Assembly (NCBI GenBank): GCA_030789695.1
Contig: CM061142.1
Span: forward strand, 144,555,637 to 144,619,636
DNA: 64,000 nucleotides
Source of the DNA: Scilla litardierei
Lineage: Eukaryota; Streptophyta; Magnoliopsida; Asparagales; Asparagaceae
Direction of reading: 5' to 3'
Position numbers and translations under genes: made by a program. Numbering within the stretch: the first letter of the stretch is position 1; each line of letters opens with the position of its first letter. Shown here one piece after another: positions 47,751-58,900 of the stretch. The notes beneath the pieces are model-generated. The model did no database searches and was not told where the DNA came from. It was given only the letters and a program-made list of their open reading frames with translations.

Positions 47751-47864
47751 GTATACTTCAGATCTAGCCTTTCATTTCACAGTTTAGATCTTATTGTTAG
47801 CTTTGTTGTGTTTGCCTTGTTTGCTAGAATAGTGTTGTTTGACCTTAGTCCCTTTATATCTTAG
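47751..47864 (+). other. Intron-like segment at the gag-protease junction
   Basis: 114 bp with GTATAC at the start and TTTATATCTTAG at the end, T-rich with in-frame stops inside. Removal joins DGVIAG to [10 protein letters not shown], the expected protease context. Since 114 is a multiple of three, the frame is the same on both sides. Confidence 0.6.
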
Positions 47865-49643
47865 GCACCATTCTAGTGTTCTCTCACCCAGCCTTGGCCT
47901 TGTTCTACTCCGATGCATCCATGTGCATCTTATCCCGGAGATTTGTAACAAGGCACTCTATTCCCACCCATACACTTCCTATGTGTTGGGACATCACCAC
48001 AGGGAACGGAGTGGTGACTGTGAACTTGGGTTATCGATCGATCCCACTGGTGATCAGTGGACACGAATTATTTGCAGACTTCATAGTCCATGACCTGTCG
48101 CATTTCGATGTCGTTCTTGGCATCGATTGGCTGGGAGACTTCCATGCATCGATCGAATGCCACAGCAAGAGGGTGGTATTCAGGATCCCAGGCCATCCAG
48201 AGTTCGAGTTCCGTAGCAGAGATGAGTCACTTGGGCCCATCAGATTCCGGGCCAAGCCGGAGGTGCCGATTGTCGTAGCAATGCAGATGGAGATCGACCG
48301 AACAGCAGTCGTCAGAGACTTCGACGACATCTTTCCGGAGGATATCTCAGGCTTGCCACGCGACCGAGCTCTAGAATTTGGTATTGATCTTATGCCGGGA
48401 GCGCAACCGATATCGATGGCGTCGTACCAGATGGATCCCGCTGAGCTTAAGGAGCTACAGAAGCAATTAGATGAGTTGCTACAGAAGGGTTTCATCCACC
48501 CTAGTGTGTCACCATGGAGTGCACCAGTCTTGCTTGTGAAGAAGAAGGATGAGTCTCGCAGGATGTGCGTGGACTATCGAGGACTGAATGCTGTCACAGT
48601 GAAGAATAATTATCCATTGCCGCGTATCGATGACATCTTTGACCATCTGGGAGGTTCGAGAGTTTTCTCGAAGTTAGACTTGAGGAGCGGGTACCATCAA
48701 CTGAAGGTGAAGAAAGATGATATTCCGAAGCCAGCCTTCCGGACGAAGTACGAACATTATGAGTTCGTGGTTATGCCTTTTGGCGAAACCAATGCTCCAG
48801 TTGTGTTCATGAATTTAATGAACTTGATTTTCTATGATTTCTTGGATAAGTTTGTCGTTATCTTTATAGACGACATCCTTATTTACTCGAAGTCTGAGGA
48901 GGAGCACAACTGTCATCTGAGGATAGTGCTGGAGACACTATGGCGACATAAGTTAAAGGCCAAGTATAGTAAGTGCGAATTCTGGCTGGACAGAGTCGCG
49001 TTTCTAGGACACGTGGTGTCCGATGATGACATATTTGTAGATCTGGAGAAGGTCAGAGCAGTCAGAGATTGGCCGACTCTGCAGTCAACGTCTGAAATCA
49101 GGAGCTTCCTTGGTTTAGCAGGCTATTATCGACGGTTCATCAAGGATTTCTCGAAGATTACAGAGCCGATGACGAAGCTGACGAGGAAGGATGTGGAGTT
49201 CCCGTGGTCAGATGCGTGTGAGGAGGCCTTCAGTATCTTGAAGGCGAGATTTACCACAGCACCGGTTTTGGCAGTACCGGCTCGGAGCAGAGGCTTCTAG
49301 GTATATTGTGATGCATCAGGGAGGGGCCTAGGATGCGTCTTGCATCAGCATGGCCACGTGGTCATGTACGACTCTCGTCAGTTGAGGACTCATGAAAAGA
49401 ATTACCCGACGCACGATCTGGAGTTGGCAGCGGTGATATTTGCACTGAAGATCTGGAGGCACTTCTTGCTAAGTGAGAGCGTGAATATTTTCACCGATCA
49501 CAAGAGCTTGAAGTACATCTTTATGTAGAAGGAGCTCAACATGCGTCAGAGAAGATGGTTAGAACTCATGGCTGACTATGAGATAGACTTGTAGTATCAC
49601 CCTGGGAAGGTGAACGTAGTGCCTGAGGCGTTGAGTGGGCTTC
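47865..49643 (+). pseudogene. Protease - RT - RNase H of Tekay-like element
   Basis: Protease comes first: the active-site region reads ALFYSDAS where the family has FDSGAS, so the catalytic Asp (codon 47906) is lost. RT is well preserved: [30 protein letters not shown], and the catalytic FIDD at 48863-48874. RNase H follows with stops at 49298, 49526 and 49592 (TAG each); 49526 and 49592 fall where the family has Gln. [14 protein letters not shown] is recognisable. The gene is cut after ALSGL by the element at 49644 and resumes at 58901. Confidence 0.88.
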
Positions 49644-49897
49644 TGACGTGCGTTTATATTTCATATATTTACACGTGTTTTCTTCCATGTTTTCCCGTAT
49701 TTACCGCCGTCTTTTATTCGTTTTCTCGTGTTTTCTTGTATTTTCTTGTTTTCTTTCACTTTTCCGTATTTTCCGTGTTTTGCAGGAGTTTGCTGGCATT
49801 TGGGACGCAAAATGATGATATCATGTGTCCCCGGAACAACGGGAGGAGTCACGCGTGATCCAGGGGGTCAAACGACGAAGATTACATCTTTCAGCCC

Positions 49898-50290
49898 CTC
49901 ACCCGGTCGGTTGGTCATCTCCAACCGATCGGGTGATGCACGCGTGCACCACCCGGACGCAGATTGGAGCCCCCGAGAAGTCACCCGGTCGGTTCAGTGA
50001 CCGGGTCAAAAGCTCAAAGTCTCTGGAATTCGAACCTCAATTTCCAACCGATCGGGTGACCTTCACCCGATCGGTTCACCTGTAGCTGAATTTCAACGGC
50101 CAAGACTCGAAGCTCCAACCGGTCTCCTCACCCGGCCCGCACCAAGATACAACCGGTCGGCACCAAGATCCAACCGACCGCACCAAGATCCAACCGACCG
50201 GTTCATACTGACCGGGTGAAACCCCTGCTTCACGTGGTAATTTTGTGAAGCGGCTCACCCGACCGGTTGACTTGTCAACCGATCGGGTGA
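49898..50290 (+). repeat. Array of ACCCGATCGGGT/ACCGATCGGT palindromes in U3
   Basis: About 15 copies or variants (CCGATCGG, CCGGTCGG, CCGACCGG) in ~390 bp, the last ending ~10 bp before the TATA box. Mirrored at 57539-57931 in the 3' LTR. Confidence 0.92.
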
Positions 50291-50300
50291 TGTCGTTTTC

Positions 50301-50308
50301 TATAAATA
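50301..50308 (+). promoter_or_regulatory. TATA box, 5' LTR of Athila-like element
   Basis: TATAAATA directly after the palindrome array. Confidence 0.65.
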
Positions 50309-51261
50309 GAACCCTAGGTTTCCCAGATTCGGGAGTTGGTTATTTTTTACTGTTTTCTTCATTTTGTGACGGCTGTAATTTTCTTGTTTTTGTAATTTTT
50401 CGGATATTTGTAAAACTTTAGTATTATCTTAATTGCTCTACTACCTTCGCATTCTTATCGTCTGATTATGATTTTAACGGTTCATTTTCGTTTAGATCGC
50501 TTTTTAATGAATATTTGTGAGTAGTTCCCAAATCTGGGATTTTGGCGGAAACCCCTTCGGGGGCTCTTCCTGATGCATCCATAGGGTTAGGAAATCGATA
50601 GGGATTAGTAATCTAACGGTTACGCGGGGTGTTTTATTGTCATCGGCGGGAAAAAGACCGCCTTTGACCGTTGGGCCAAGGGGGAATAAACTTGGTGGTT
50701 GACTCCCTAGCCATAGCTCACGCCCTTAGTGTAGACGCCGAATCCTAGCGCGCGGGAGCGGCAGGATGAGGCGTTGGGAGTTATCGTTGCGAGCTTAGTG
50801 CTCCCGAAATCGATCAGTGTTAATGGACACGGGAGTGCCCACTGATCGAACCCGGGAAGTCCGGTGTATCATCCTGGGCACCGACCGGAATATCGGGCCC
50901 ATGGGATGCCGGTACCACTTTCAGAGGCAACGTCTCACCATTAGACCCTAATTCCGATCGCCATCCTACCCGTAGGCCGTATCGGCGAGAGTCGCTCGTT
51001 GGAGTGGAAACCAAAGTCCCGGGTTTATTTTCTTATTGTTCATACCTTGCATTCCTTTACCATGACAACCCATCAACCGATCTGGGCTAGCTCGCCCACG
51101 GGGTGATTTCGGTCCTCCTTGATAGAAGCACATCCTAGCATCCCTGTGTTCGACCCCCAAGCCACACTACAACACCGTGCGCTTACGGTTACAAATATAT
51201 AAACCCTCACGCGGGTCTCCCGGCCATTTGCAGCTCGGAAACCGGGGGCACGTCAAGTTTA

Positions 51262-51279
51262 TGGCGCCGTTGCCGGGGA
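51262..51279 (+). other. tRNA-Asp-type primer binding site
   Basis: TGGCGCCGTTGCCGGGGA, complementary to the 3' end of plant tRNA-Asp (CCCCGGCAACGGCGCCA), six bases after the LTR. Confidence 0.88.
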
Positions 51280-51540
51280 GGCAACATGCTTGTTATTTTA
51301 GGATCTCTTGAACCCTAGTGTTTAGCTCTTATCCCTATCTAGCGATAATTTTCGCACTCTACACTTTTCAATTTCACTTGGACATACTGTAGATAGTAAT
51401 TGTATAGTGCTAATTGACTGAATCGCTGTGCTTCCATCGCTACTTTCGGTTCCCGTTTATGCAACCCGTGCTTTTGACGTGTTTGCCACTTGTGCAGTTC
51501 TCTCTCTCTCCTTTCGTATAAGATCCTGGCCCCTGTGGCG

Positions 51541-54500
51541 AGGATGTTGCATGTAGTTTCAGGAGACATCTGGGATCACTCTCACCATATCCGATGTTTG
51601 GCGCAGAGCTTAGCGGAATCCCTGAATACTTCGAATATACTATCCCTCCTGTCTGCCGCCATGGAAAATCAGAGGAGATATCGAGATACGCAGGAGCACC
51701 TTGCCACGGCAACTCTCTTTCCTCATGGTGAAGTGGCGTATATCGACAATCCTGGTCCCAAATTTAGTGAAGAAGAGTTATCTGCGGAGTTTTGTCAGGA
51801 GAACCATCCGACTGAGTTTGTAGGCTACGCTGGACAGGAACCAATCTATTCCTTGCAGACTTCTATTGAGCGTCCCCGATCTTTGGACAATGAGGAAGCT
51901 AGAAACTGTTGTGGGGAACCATCGACAATTGAAACCTATTTTCACTTAGAAGCCTTCTTCCCGGAAAATTATTATGAGCTTGAAAGAGACCGGGTGCCTT
52001 CCTCGATCGTTCCCACTATACCTTGCAAAACTTTGCCATGCGGAACCGCGCCCGAGGATGAGGTTCCGGATGCTGGCTTCCGAGAAATCCACGAAGAACT
52101 CCTTTCCCTTGAGGATGCTTAGCTTGAGAAGTATGCGTCGGGGCCTCAAGAAGTTGAGATGAAAGAATTACCGCCGGGGCTAAAATATGAATATTTGGGG
52201 GCTGGCTCGACCCTTCCGGTCATAGTCAACTCTTCACTGCCCGAAGACCAAATGACCAAACTTCTTGGGGTTTAAAAAAGGTTTAAAGGAGTTTTTGGAT
52301 ATGCAATTGAGGATTTAAAAGGGGTTAGCTTAGGCCTCTGCTCACACAGAATTCTGCTTGAAGATGAGCAAGCCTCCTCGATTGAGCCACATCGGAGGCT
52401 AAATCCCATAATGATGGAGGTTGTAAAAAAGGAGATTGTTAGGCTTCTACATGCCGGTATTATATACCCTATCTCCGATAGTCGTTGGGTTAGCCCGGTG
52501 CACGTCGTACCAAAGAAAGGAGGAATGACGGTGGTTCGCTACGAGAAGAACGAGCTAATACCAACGAGGACCGTCACGGGGTACAGGATGTGCATTGACT
52601 ATAGAAAGCTGAACAAAGCAACGAGGAAGGATCATTACCCTCTCCCCTTTATTGACCAGATGCTCGAGAGACTGGCGAAGCATAATTATTTCTGTTTCAT
52701 GGACGAGTATTCAGGATTTCTTCAGATCCCTATTCATAACGATGACCAGGAGAAGACAACTTTCACTTGCCCATTCGGGACATATGCCTATAGAAGAATG
52801 CCGTTCGGACTTTGTAACGCCCCTGCTACATTCCAAAGACTCATGTCCGCTATCTTCTCCGACTACTCCCAGGACATCATGGAGGTTTTCATGGACGATT
52901 TCTCCGTCTATGGAACTGAGTTTGACTCGTGCCTCAGTAATCTAACTAAAGTCTTGGAGAGATGTCAAGAAAAGGGATTAGTCCTAAACTGGGAGAAGTG
53001 CCACTTCATGGTCCAAGAAGGAGTTGTGTTGGGGCACATCATCTCTTCGAGGGGAATCGAGGTTGATAAGGCTAAAGTTGAGGTGATTGAAAATATTCCA
53101 CCACCGCTCAATCTTCGTGGAGTCCGTGGTTTCCTAGGACATGCGGGATTTTATCGCCGCTTCATAAAAGACTTCTCGAAGATTTCCAGGCCGCTGACCC
53201 AACTCCTCGTGAAAGACGTGCCTTTCGTCTTCAGCGAGGAGTGTATGGAGGCCTTCTGCACTTTGAAGCTAGCTTTGATTTCCGCGCCCATAATACAGCC
53301 ACCGGACTGGAATCTACCCTTTGAGCTAATGTGTGACACTAGTGATTATGCGGTTGGTGCCGTCTTGGGGCAGAGGAAGGATAAAAATCTTCACGTCATA
53401 TATTATACGAGCAAAACCCTTGATGCCGCCCAAAGAAATTATACTACCACTGAAAAGGAATTGCTAGTGGTCATCTACGCCATGGATAAGTTCCGACAAT
53501 ATCTCGTTGGTGCCAAGGTGATCGTGCACACAGATCACGCGGCTCTTAAATACCTATTGAGCAAGAAAGAAGCTAAGCCGCGGCTCATTAGAAGGATTCT
53601 CCTCCTCCAGGAATTCGACCTGGAAATCAGAGACAAGAAGGGGGCAGAGAATGTTGTTGCCGATCACCTGTCCAGGATGCCTGCCCTCGATCTAAATGTT
53701 ACGCCGATCGACGATTCACTCCCTGACAAGCATCTTTTCTCTGTCTCTTCCTCCTGGACCCCCTGGTACGCTGACATCGCAAATTATTTGGCTTGTGCCA
53801 TCGTCCCCCACAATGTGAGCTTTCAGCAGAAGAAGAAGTTTTTCCATGAGGTCCGCAGATTTTATTGGCATGACCCCCACCTATACAAAACCTGCAATGA
53901 TGGGGTGATATGAAGATGCATCCCTGAAACTGAGGCGACCTCCATCATTTCCCACTGCCACAGGCAGCAATGTGGAGGACACGCGAGCACCTACAAGACC
54001 ACCGCAAAAATTCTCCAAAGCGGATTCTACTGGCCTACACTCTTCAAGGACACACATGTTTATGTCCAAGCCTGTGATAAATGCCAAAGAGCGGGGAATA
54101 TCTCCAAAAGGAATGAGATGCCTCAACACTACATCCTGAATGTAGAAATCTTCGATGTATGGGGAGTGGACTTCATGGGACCGTTCCCTTCCTCCTCAAG
54201 GAACCAGTATATCTTGGTGGCTGTAGACTACGTGTCGAAGTGGGTTGAAGCAATGGCCAGTCCTACCAATGATTTCAGAGTGGTGGCCAAGTTCTTCAAA
54301 AGCAACATCTTCCTGCGGTTCGGTGTACCTCGTGTCCTGATCAGTGACGGGGGGAGCCACTTTATAGAAAAGAAATTCGAGGCCCTCTTAAAAAGATACG
54401 GGGTACAACACTGGGTGGGGCGTGCCTACCATCCGCAGACCAGCGGTCAAGCGGAAGTCTCTAACCGGGAGATTAAAAGCATACTAGAAAAGACGGTGGC

Positions 54501-55068
54501 TAATTCTAGAAAGGAATGGTCATCAAAGCTTCCTGACGCACTTTGGGCCTACAGGACGGCATTTAAAACTCCGATCGGCACGACTCCATATCGGCTTGTC
54601 TATGGGAAAGCCTGCCATCTTCCGGTGGAATTGGAGCATAGAGCATTTTGGGCAATTAAGAATCTGAACTTTGACGCCAAGGATGTAGGGGGGCACCGGC
54701 AATAACAACTCAACGAGCTCGACGAAATCCGGCTCAATGCCTATAAGAACGCCAAGATTTACAAGGAGAAACTGAAGCGGTGGCACGATAAGCGCGTCTT
54801 GAAGAGGGAATTCAGGGAAGGGGACTTAGTTCTCCTATTCAACTCAAAGCTGAAGCTCTTTCCTGGAAAACTCAAGTCAAGGTGGTCGGGACCGTTCCGT
54901 GTCACCAAGGTTTTTCCGCATGGGGCTATTGAGATAATGGGAAGGGATGAGCCGTTTAAAGTCAACGGACAGCGTCTGAAGCACTATGCGGTTGGAGAAC
55001 CAGAATTCTCCCCGGTCGGGCCCCCAACGAGTGACAACTCTTCCTCTAACCCTCCGGATCCTAATTGA
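51541..55068 (+). pseudogene. RT - RNase H - integrase polyprotein of Athila-like element
   Basis: One frame with stops at 52120 (TAG), 52273 (TAA), 53911 (TGA) and 54703 (TAA). The first ~190 codons (ATG 51541 or later) are unrecognised, acidic, and not a gag or protease. RT has [20 protein letters not shown], typical of Athila, and the catalytic FMDD at 52888-52899. RNase H has [15 protein letters not shown] and [11 protein letters not shown]. Integrase has the zinc region ([15 protein letters not shown]) and D, D and E in [16 protein letters not shown] and TSGQAEVSN. The C-terminal part ([12 protein letters not shown]) runs to 55068. Active sites are intact, so decay is mostly by stops. 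Confidence 0.87.
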
Positions 55069-55263
55069 CCACCGCTAGAGGCGTCGAGCAAATGACGTTA
55101 AACAAAAGCGCTTCATGGGAGGCAACCCATGCTCTTAAAATCTCTATCTCCAATCTTCGGAACTATTTCTAACTTTATTTTGTCTATTTCTGATAAATAA
55201 ATCCAGCCGCAAAAATTTCCGTTGAGGCCTGATGCCATGTGTTCATTTTTTGCAGGAAACAAG

Positions 55264-55615
55264 ACCCCAACCGATCGGGTGAGAACTCACCCGATCGGTT
55301 TGGACGTATCAGCTAAATGGCAGAGTCAGTTTCCTAACGAACCGACCGGGTGACAATGGCCGAGGCCGGGTCGCTGACCGTGTGGGTAGTGCTGAACTTT
55401 CGAGAAAATTGGAGATCGCATCAACCGATCGGTTGTGTAATATCGCGATCGGGTGAGGGGCCGGGTGAAATATCACATATTCTTGGGAAAGATTTTGGAA
55501 GCGGTCAACCGATCGGGTGACCTTCACCCGATCGGTTCACCTGTAGCTGTTGGCCGACAGGAAACTTTCGAAATTCGTCCACCCGATCGGGTGAGTAATC
55601 ACCCGATCGGTTCAG
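55264..55615 (+). repeat. Second CCGATCGG palindrome cluster, downstream of integrase
   Basis: About ten copies. A 44-nt segment (55506-55549) is identical to 50045-50088 in the LTR array. Confidence 0.88.
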
Positions 55616-57270
55616 TTTCGCCCCGATAAATAACACCACCGCACGTTGACCGCCACCCGACCCCCGAAAATCCCCCAAGCTTGGGGGACGTCTATTTTGC
55701 TGTGTTGTCATGAGTGTCGTGTGTGTGCTTGTTTTGTTTTTTTTCTTATTTGTGTGTGTGTGCGCTTGTTCTTCCCCTTTTGTGTGTCGTGTCGTGTGGT
55801 TTTATTTCTATTTTCATGTCGTGTGGTTTGAATTTGATTTTTCTTTATTTTCAGTTTCATCTCTGTGTTTTCCTCGTTTTTCATTTCTTTTTGTGTCAGT
55901 GCGTATTCCCCCCCATCTTCATTGCCCTCCCGTACTCACTCCTATTGCATTGAGGGCAATGCAAGCTTCAGCTTCGGGGAGTCGCACTGTGTGCGCCATT
56001 TGAGTCTTTCTTTTTCGTTTTTGTGTCGTTTTCATCGTGTTTTTATTTTTTCTTTTTTTTTCTTCTCTTCTTTTTATCTCTTTCTCCTAGAGATGAACCA
56101 TATGATGAATCGCCACAAAATCACACACACCTAGCATGGCATCGATAATCACATTCACTAACCCCAGGATTTCGAGTTCTCTTGCATTTCACGCATCGTG
56201 GGTCCTCTTAGTTTTTTGCGAGTCGTGTGTCGTGCCTATCTGTTTGGTGTGCTTCTACTTTGTGATTTTACTTTATATACCTGTCCAGGAATGACCCCTA
56301 GATTATCATGCTTCGATTTGAATATGCGGTATTTATTTCCCCTGTCTGCTTCTGCATGCTATATATATATATATATATCGTGTACTTCATTTCGCATGTG
56401 TAAGGATTCCACAATTAAGGACTAGGATAACCCATTTAGCCCATGCTCTATTTAGCGAGAATAGTTTCCTTCGCCCAAGTGTTTAGATTCCGACTTCTTT
56501 TTTGTTTTACTTGGTGCAAATCCCCTCGTCGTGTACCGCTCTCCCACTTGGGAGAGTACACATGTGTATACCCAAAAACCCAAAAATCCAAAAAAAGAGA
56601 AAAGAAAAGAAAAACCCAAAAAGAAAAGAAAAGAAAAATTTTGTAAAGCCAAAAAGCCAAAAAAAATATAAATACAAATGCACAAAACCCAAAAAAAAAT
56701 TCCAGTGTGAATATTTTTTCCTACTTACCGAGAATAAAGGGAAGGCGAGAATTTGCACCGAGTGTTCTACTCCACATCGTCTCAACCCCCATCGTTTTCG
56801 AAAACACTTGGCTTAGGAACTTTTTAGCTAGTATCTTGGCTATAGTGGTGTGATTTCCTTAACCCTAGTTGTGGAGTCCCCGATGCATGATACGCTTCTA
56901 TTCTTATACTCTTCTCATGCATGCTTGAACTAATATTCACCGCAATTTCAAATTCGAATCGGTATTTGGGTCGTTTCCTGGGTCTGTGTATGTCGAGCTT
57001 TATTGCACATCGTAGATAGCGACACCGACTGCTAGCGCACGACCACACTCACTCGTGCCTCACCGTGTGGGCCCACGGCACTTATTTGGACTCGTTTTCC
57101 TAGGTTTAGTGATGTGATTTGGCGTTTGCTTGCTTGGTGTGTCGTTTTTGTTTTTGTTGGCTCTGACGGACGATCTAGGATATAGAGTTTTCTTTTTTCT
57201 CTCTTTCTCTCTATTTTTCCCCTCCGAGCTCCCACTCTCACTCGTCTTCCTCGAGGACGAGGAAGAGTTC
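55616..57270 (+). other. Non-coding 3' interior of Athila-like element
   Basis: No supported ORF. It contains ATTGAGGGCAATGCAAGC (~55948), T-rich and GTGT-rich runs, an A-rich CCCAAAAA tract (56570-56700), a short TA run (~56361) and CCTCGAGGACGAGG (~57249). Confidence 0.75.
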
Positions 57271-57284
57271 AGCTTGGGGGATTT
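57271..57284 (+). other. Polypurine tract of Athila-like element
   Basis: AGCTTGGGGGATTT immediately before TGACGTGCG. Confidence 0.78.
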
Positions 57285-58895
57285 TGACGTGCGTTTATAT
57301 TTCATATATTTACGCACGTTTTCTTCCATGTTTTTCCGTATTTACCGCCGTCTTTTATTCGTTTTCTCGTGTTTTCTTGTATTTTCTTGTTTTCTTTCAC
57401 TTTTCCGTATTTTCCGTGTTTTGCAGGAGTTTGCTGGCATTTGGGACGCAAAACGATGATATCATGTGTCCCCGGAGCAACGAGAGGAGTCACGCGTGAT
57501 CCAGGGGGTCAAACGACGAAGATTACATCTTTCAGCCCCTCACCCGGTCGGTTGGTCATCTCCAACCGATCGGGTGATGCACGCGTGCACCACCCGGACG
57601 CAGCTTGGAGCCCCCGAGAAGTAACCCGATCGGTTCAGTGACCGGGTCAAAAGCTCAAAGTCTCTGGAATTCGGAGCTCAATTTCCAACCGATCTGGTGA
57701 CCTTCACCCGATCGGTTCACCTGTACCTGAATTTCAATGGCCAAGACTCGAAGCTCCAACCGGTCTCCTCACCCGGACCGCACCAAGATCCAACCGGTCG
57801 GCACCATGATCCAACCGACCACACCAAGATCCAACCGACCGGTTCATACTGACCGGGTGAAACCCCCGCATCGCGCTGTAATTTTGTGAAGCGGCTCACC
57901 CGACCGGTTGACTTGTCAACCGATCGGGTGATGTCGTTTTCTATAAATAGAACCCTATGTTTCCCAGATTCGGGAGTTGGTTATTTTTTACTGTTTTCTT
58001 CATTTTGTGACGGCTGTAATTTTCTTGTTTTTGTAAGTTTTCGGATCTTTGTAAAACTTTAGTATTATCTTAATTGCTCTACTACCTTCGCATTCCTATC
58101 GTCTGATTATGATTTTAACGGTTCATTTTCGTTTAGATCGCTTTTTACTGAATATTTGTGAGTAGTTCCCAAATCTGGGATTTTGGCAGAAATCCCTTCG
58201 GGGCTCTTCCCGATGCATCCATAGGGTTAGGAAATCGATAGGGATTAGGAATCTAACGGTTACACGGGGTGTTTTATTGTCATCGGCGGGAAAAAGACCG
58301 CCTTTGACCATTGGGCCAAGGGGGAATAAACTTGGCGGTTGACTCCCTAGCCATAGCTCATGCCCTTAGTGTAGACGCCGAATCCTAGCGCGCGGGAGCG
58401 GCAGGATGAGGCGTTGGGATTTATCGTTGCGAGCTTAGTGCTCCCGGAATCGATCAGTGTTAATGGACACAGGAGTGCCCACTGATCGAACCCGAGAAGT
58501 CCGGTGTATCATCCTGGGCACCGACCAGAATATCGGACCCATGGGATGCCGGTACCACTTTCAGAGGCAACGTCTCACCATTAGACCCTAATTCCGATCG
58601 CCATCCTACCCGTAGGCCATATCGGTGAGAGTCGCTCATTGGAGTTGAAACCAAAGTCCCGGGTTTATTTTCTTATTGTTTATATCTTGCATTCCTTTAC
58701 CGTGACAACCCATCAACCGATCCGGGCTAGCTCGCCCACGGGGTGATTTCAGTCCTCCTTGATACAAGCACATCCTAGCATCACTGTGTTCGACCCCCAA
58801 GCCACACTACAACACTGTGCGCTTGCAGTTACAAATATCTAAACCCTCACGCGGGTCCCCCGGCCATTTGCGGCTCGCAAACCGGGGGCACGTCA
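57285..58895 (+). repeat. 3' LTR of Athila-like element
   Basis: Partner of 49644-51255, with the same palindrome array at 57539-57931. Confidence 0.94.
57942..57949 (+). promoter_or_regulatory. TATA box, 3' LTR of Athila-like element
   Basis: TATAAATA, same context as 50301. Confidence 0.65.
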
Positions 58896-58900
58896 GCTTC

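Larger units (their letters stand above)
49644..51255 (+). repeat. 5' LTR of Athila-like element
   Basis: Near-identical by eye to 57285-58895, with scattered substitutions. It contains the CCGATCGG palindrome array (49898-50290) and a TATA box. Confidence 0.94.
49644..58895 (+). mobile_element. Athila-like Ty3/Gypsy element without gag, nested in Tekay pol
   Basis: LTRs of 1612 and 1611 bp, starting TGACGTGCG and ending GGGGGCACGTCA, with target duplication GCTTC (49639-49643 and 58896-58900). The exact tRNA-Asp-type primer site is at 51262. A single reading frame holds RT, RNase H and integrase of Athila type, broken by four stops but no frameshift. gag and protease are absent: only ~1.1 kb lies between primer site and RT. 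A 2.2-kb non-coding 3' interior follows, with a second palindrome cluster. Confidence 0.93.

Noticed and set aside
49644..58895. Palindrome arrays as CRISPR arrays
   Set aside because: Unit spacing is irregular, units vary, there are no cas genes, and the context is plant LTR DNA.
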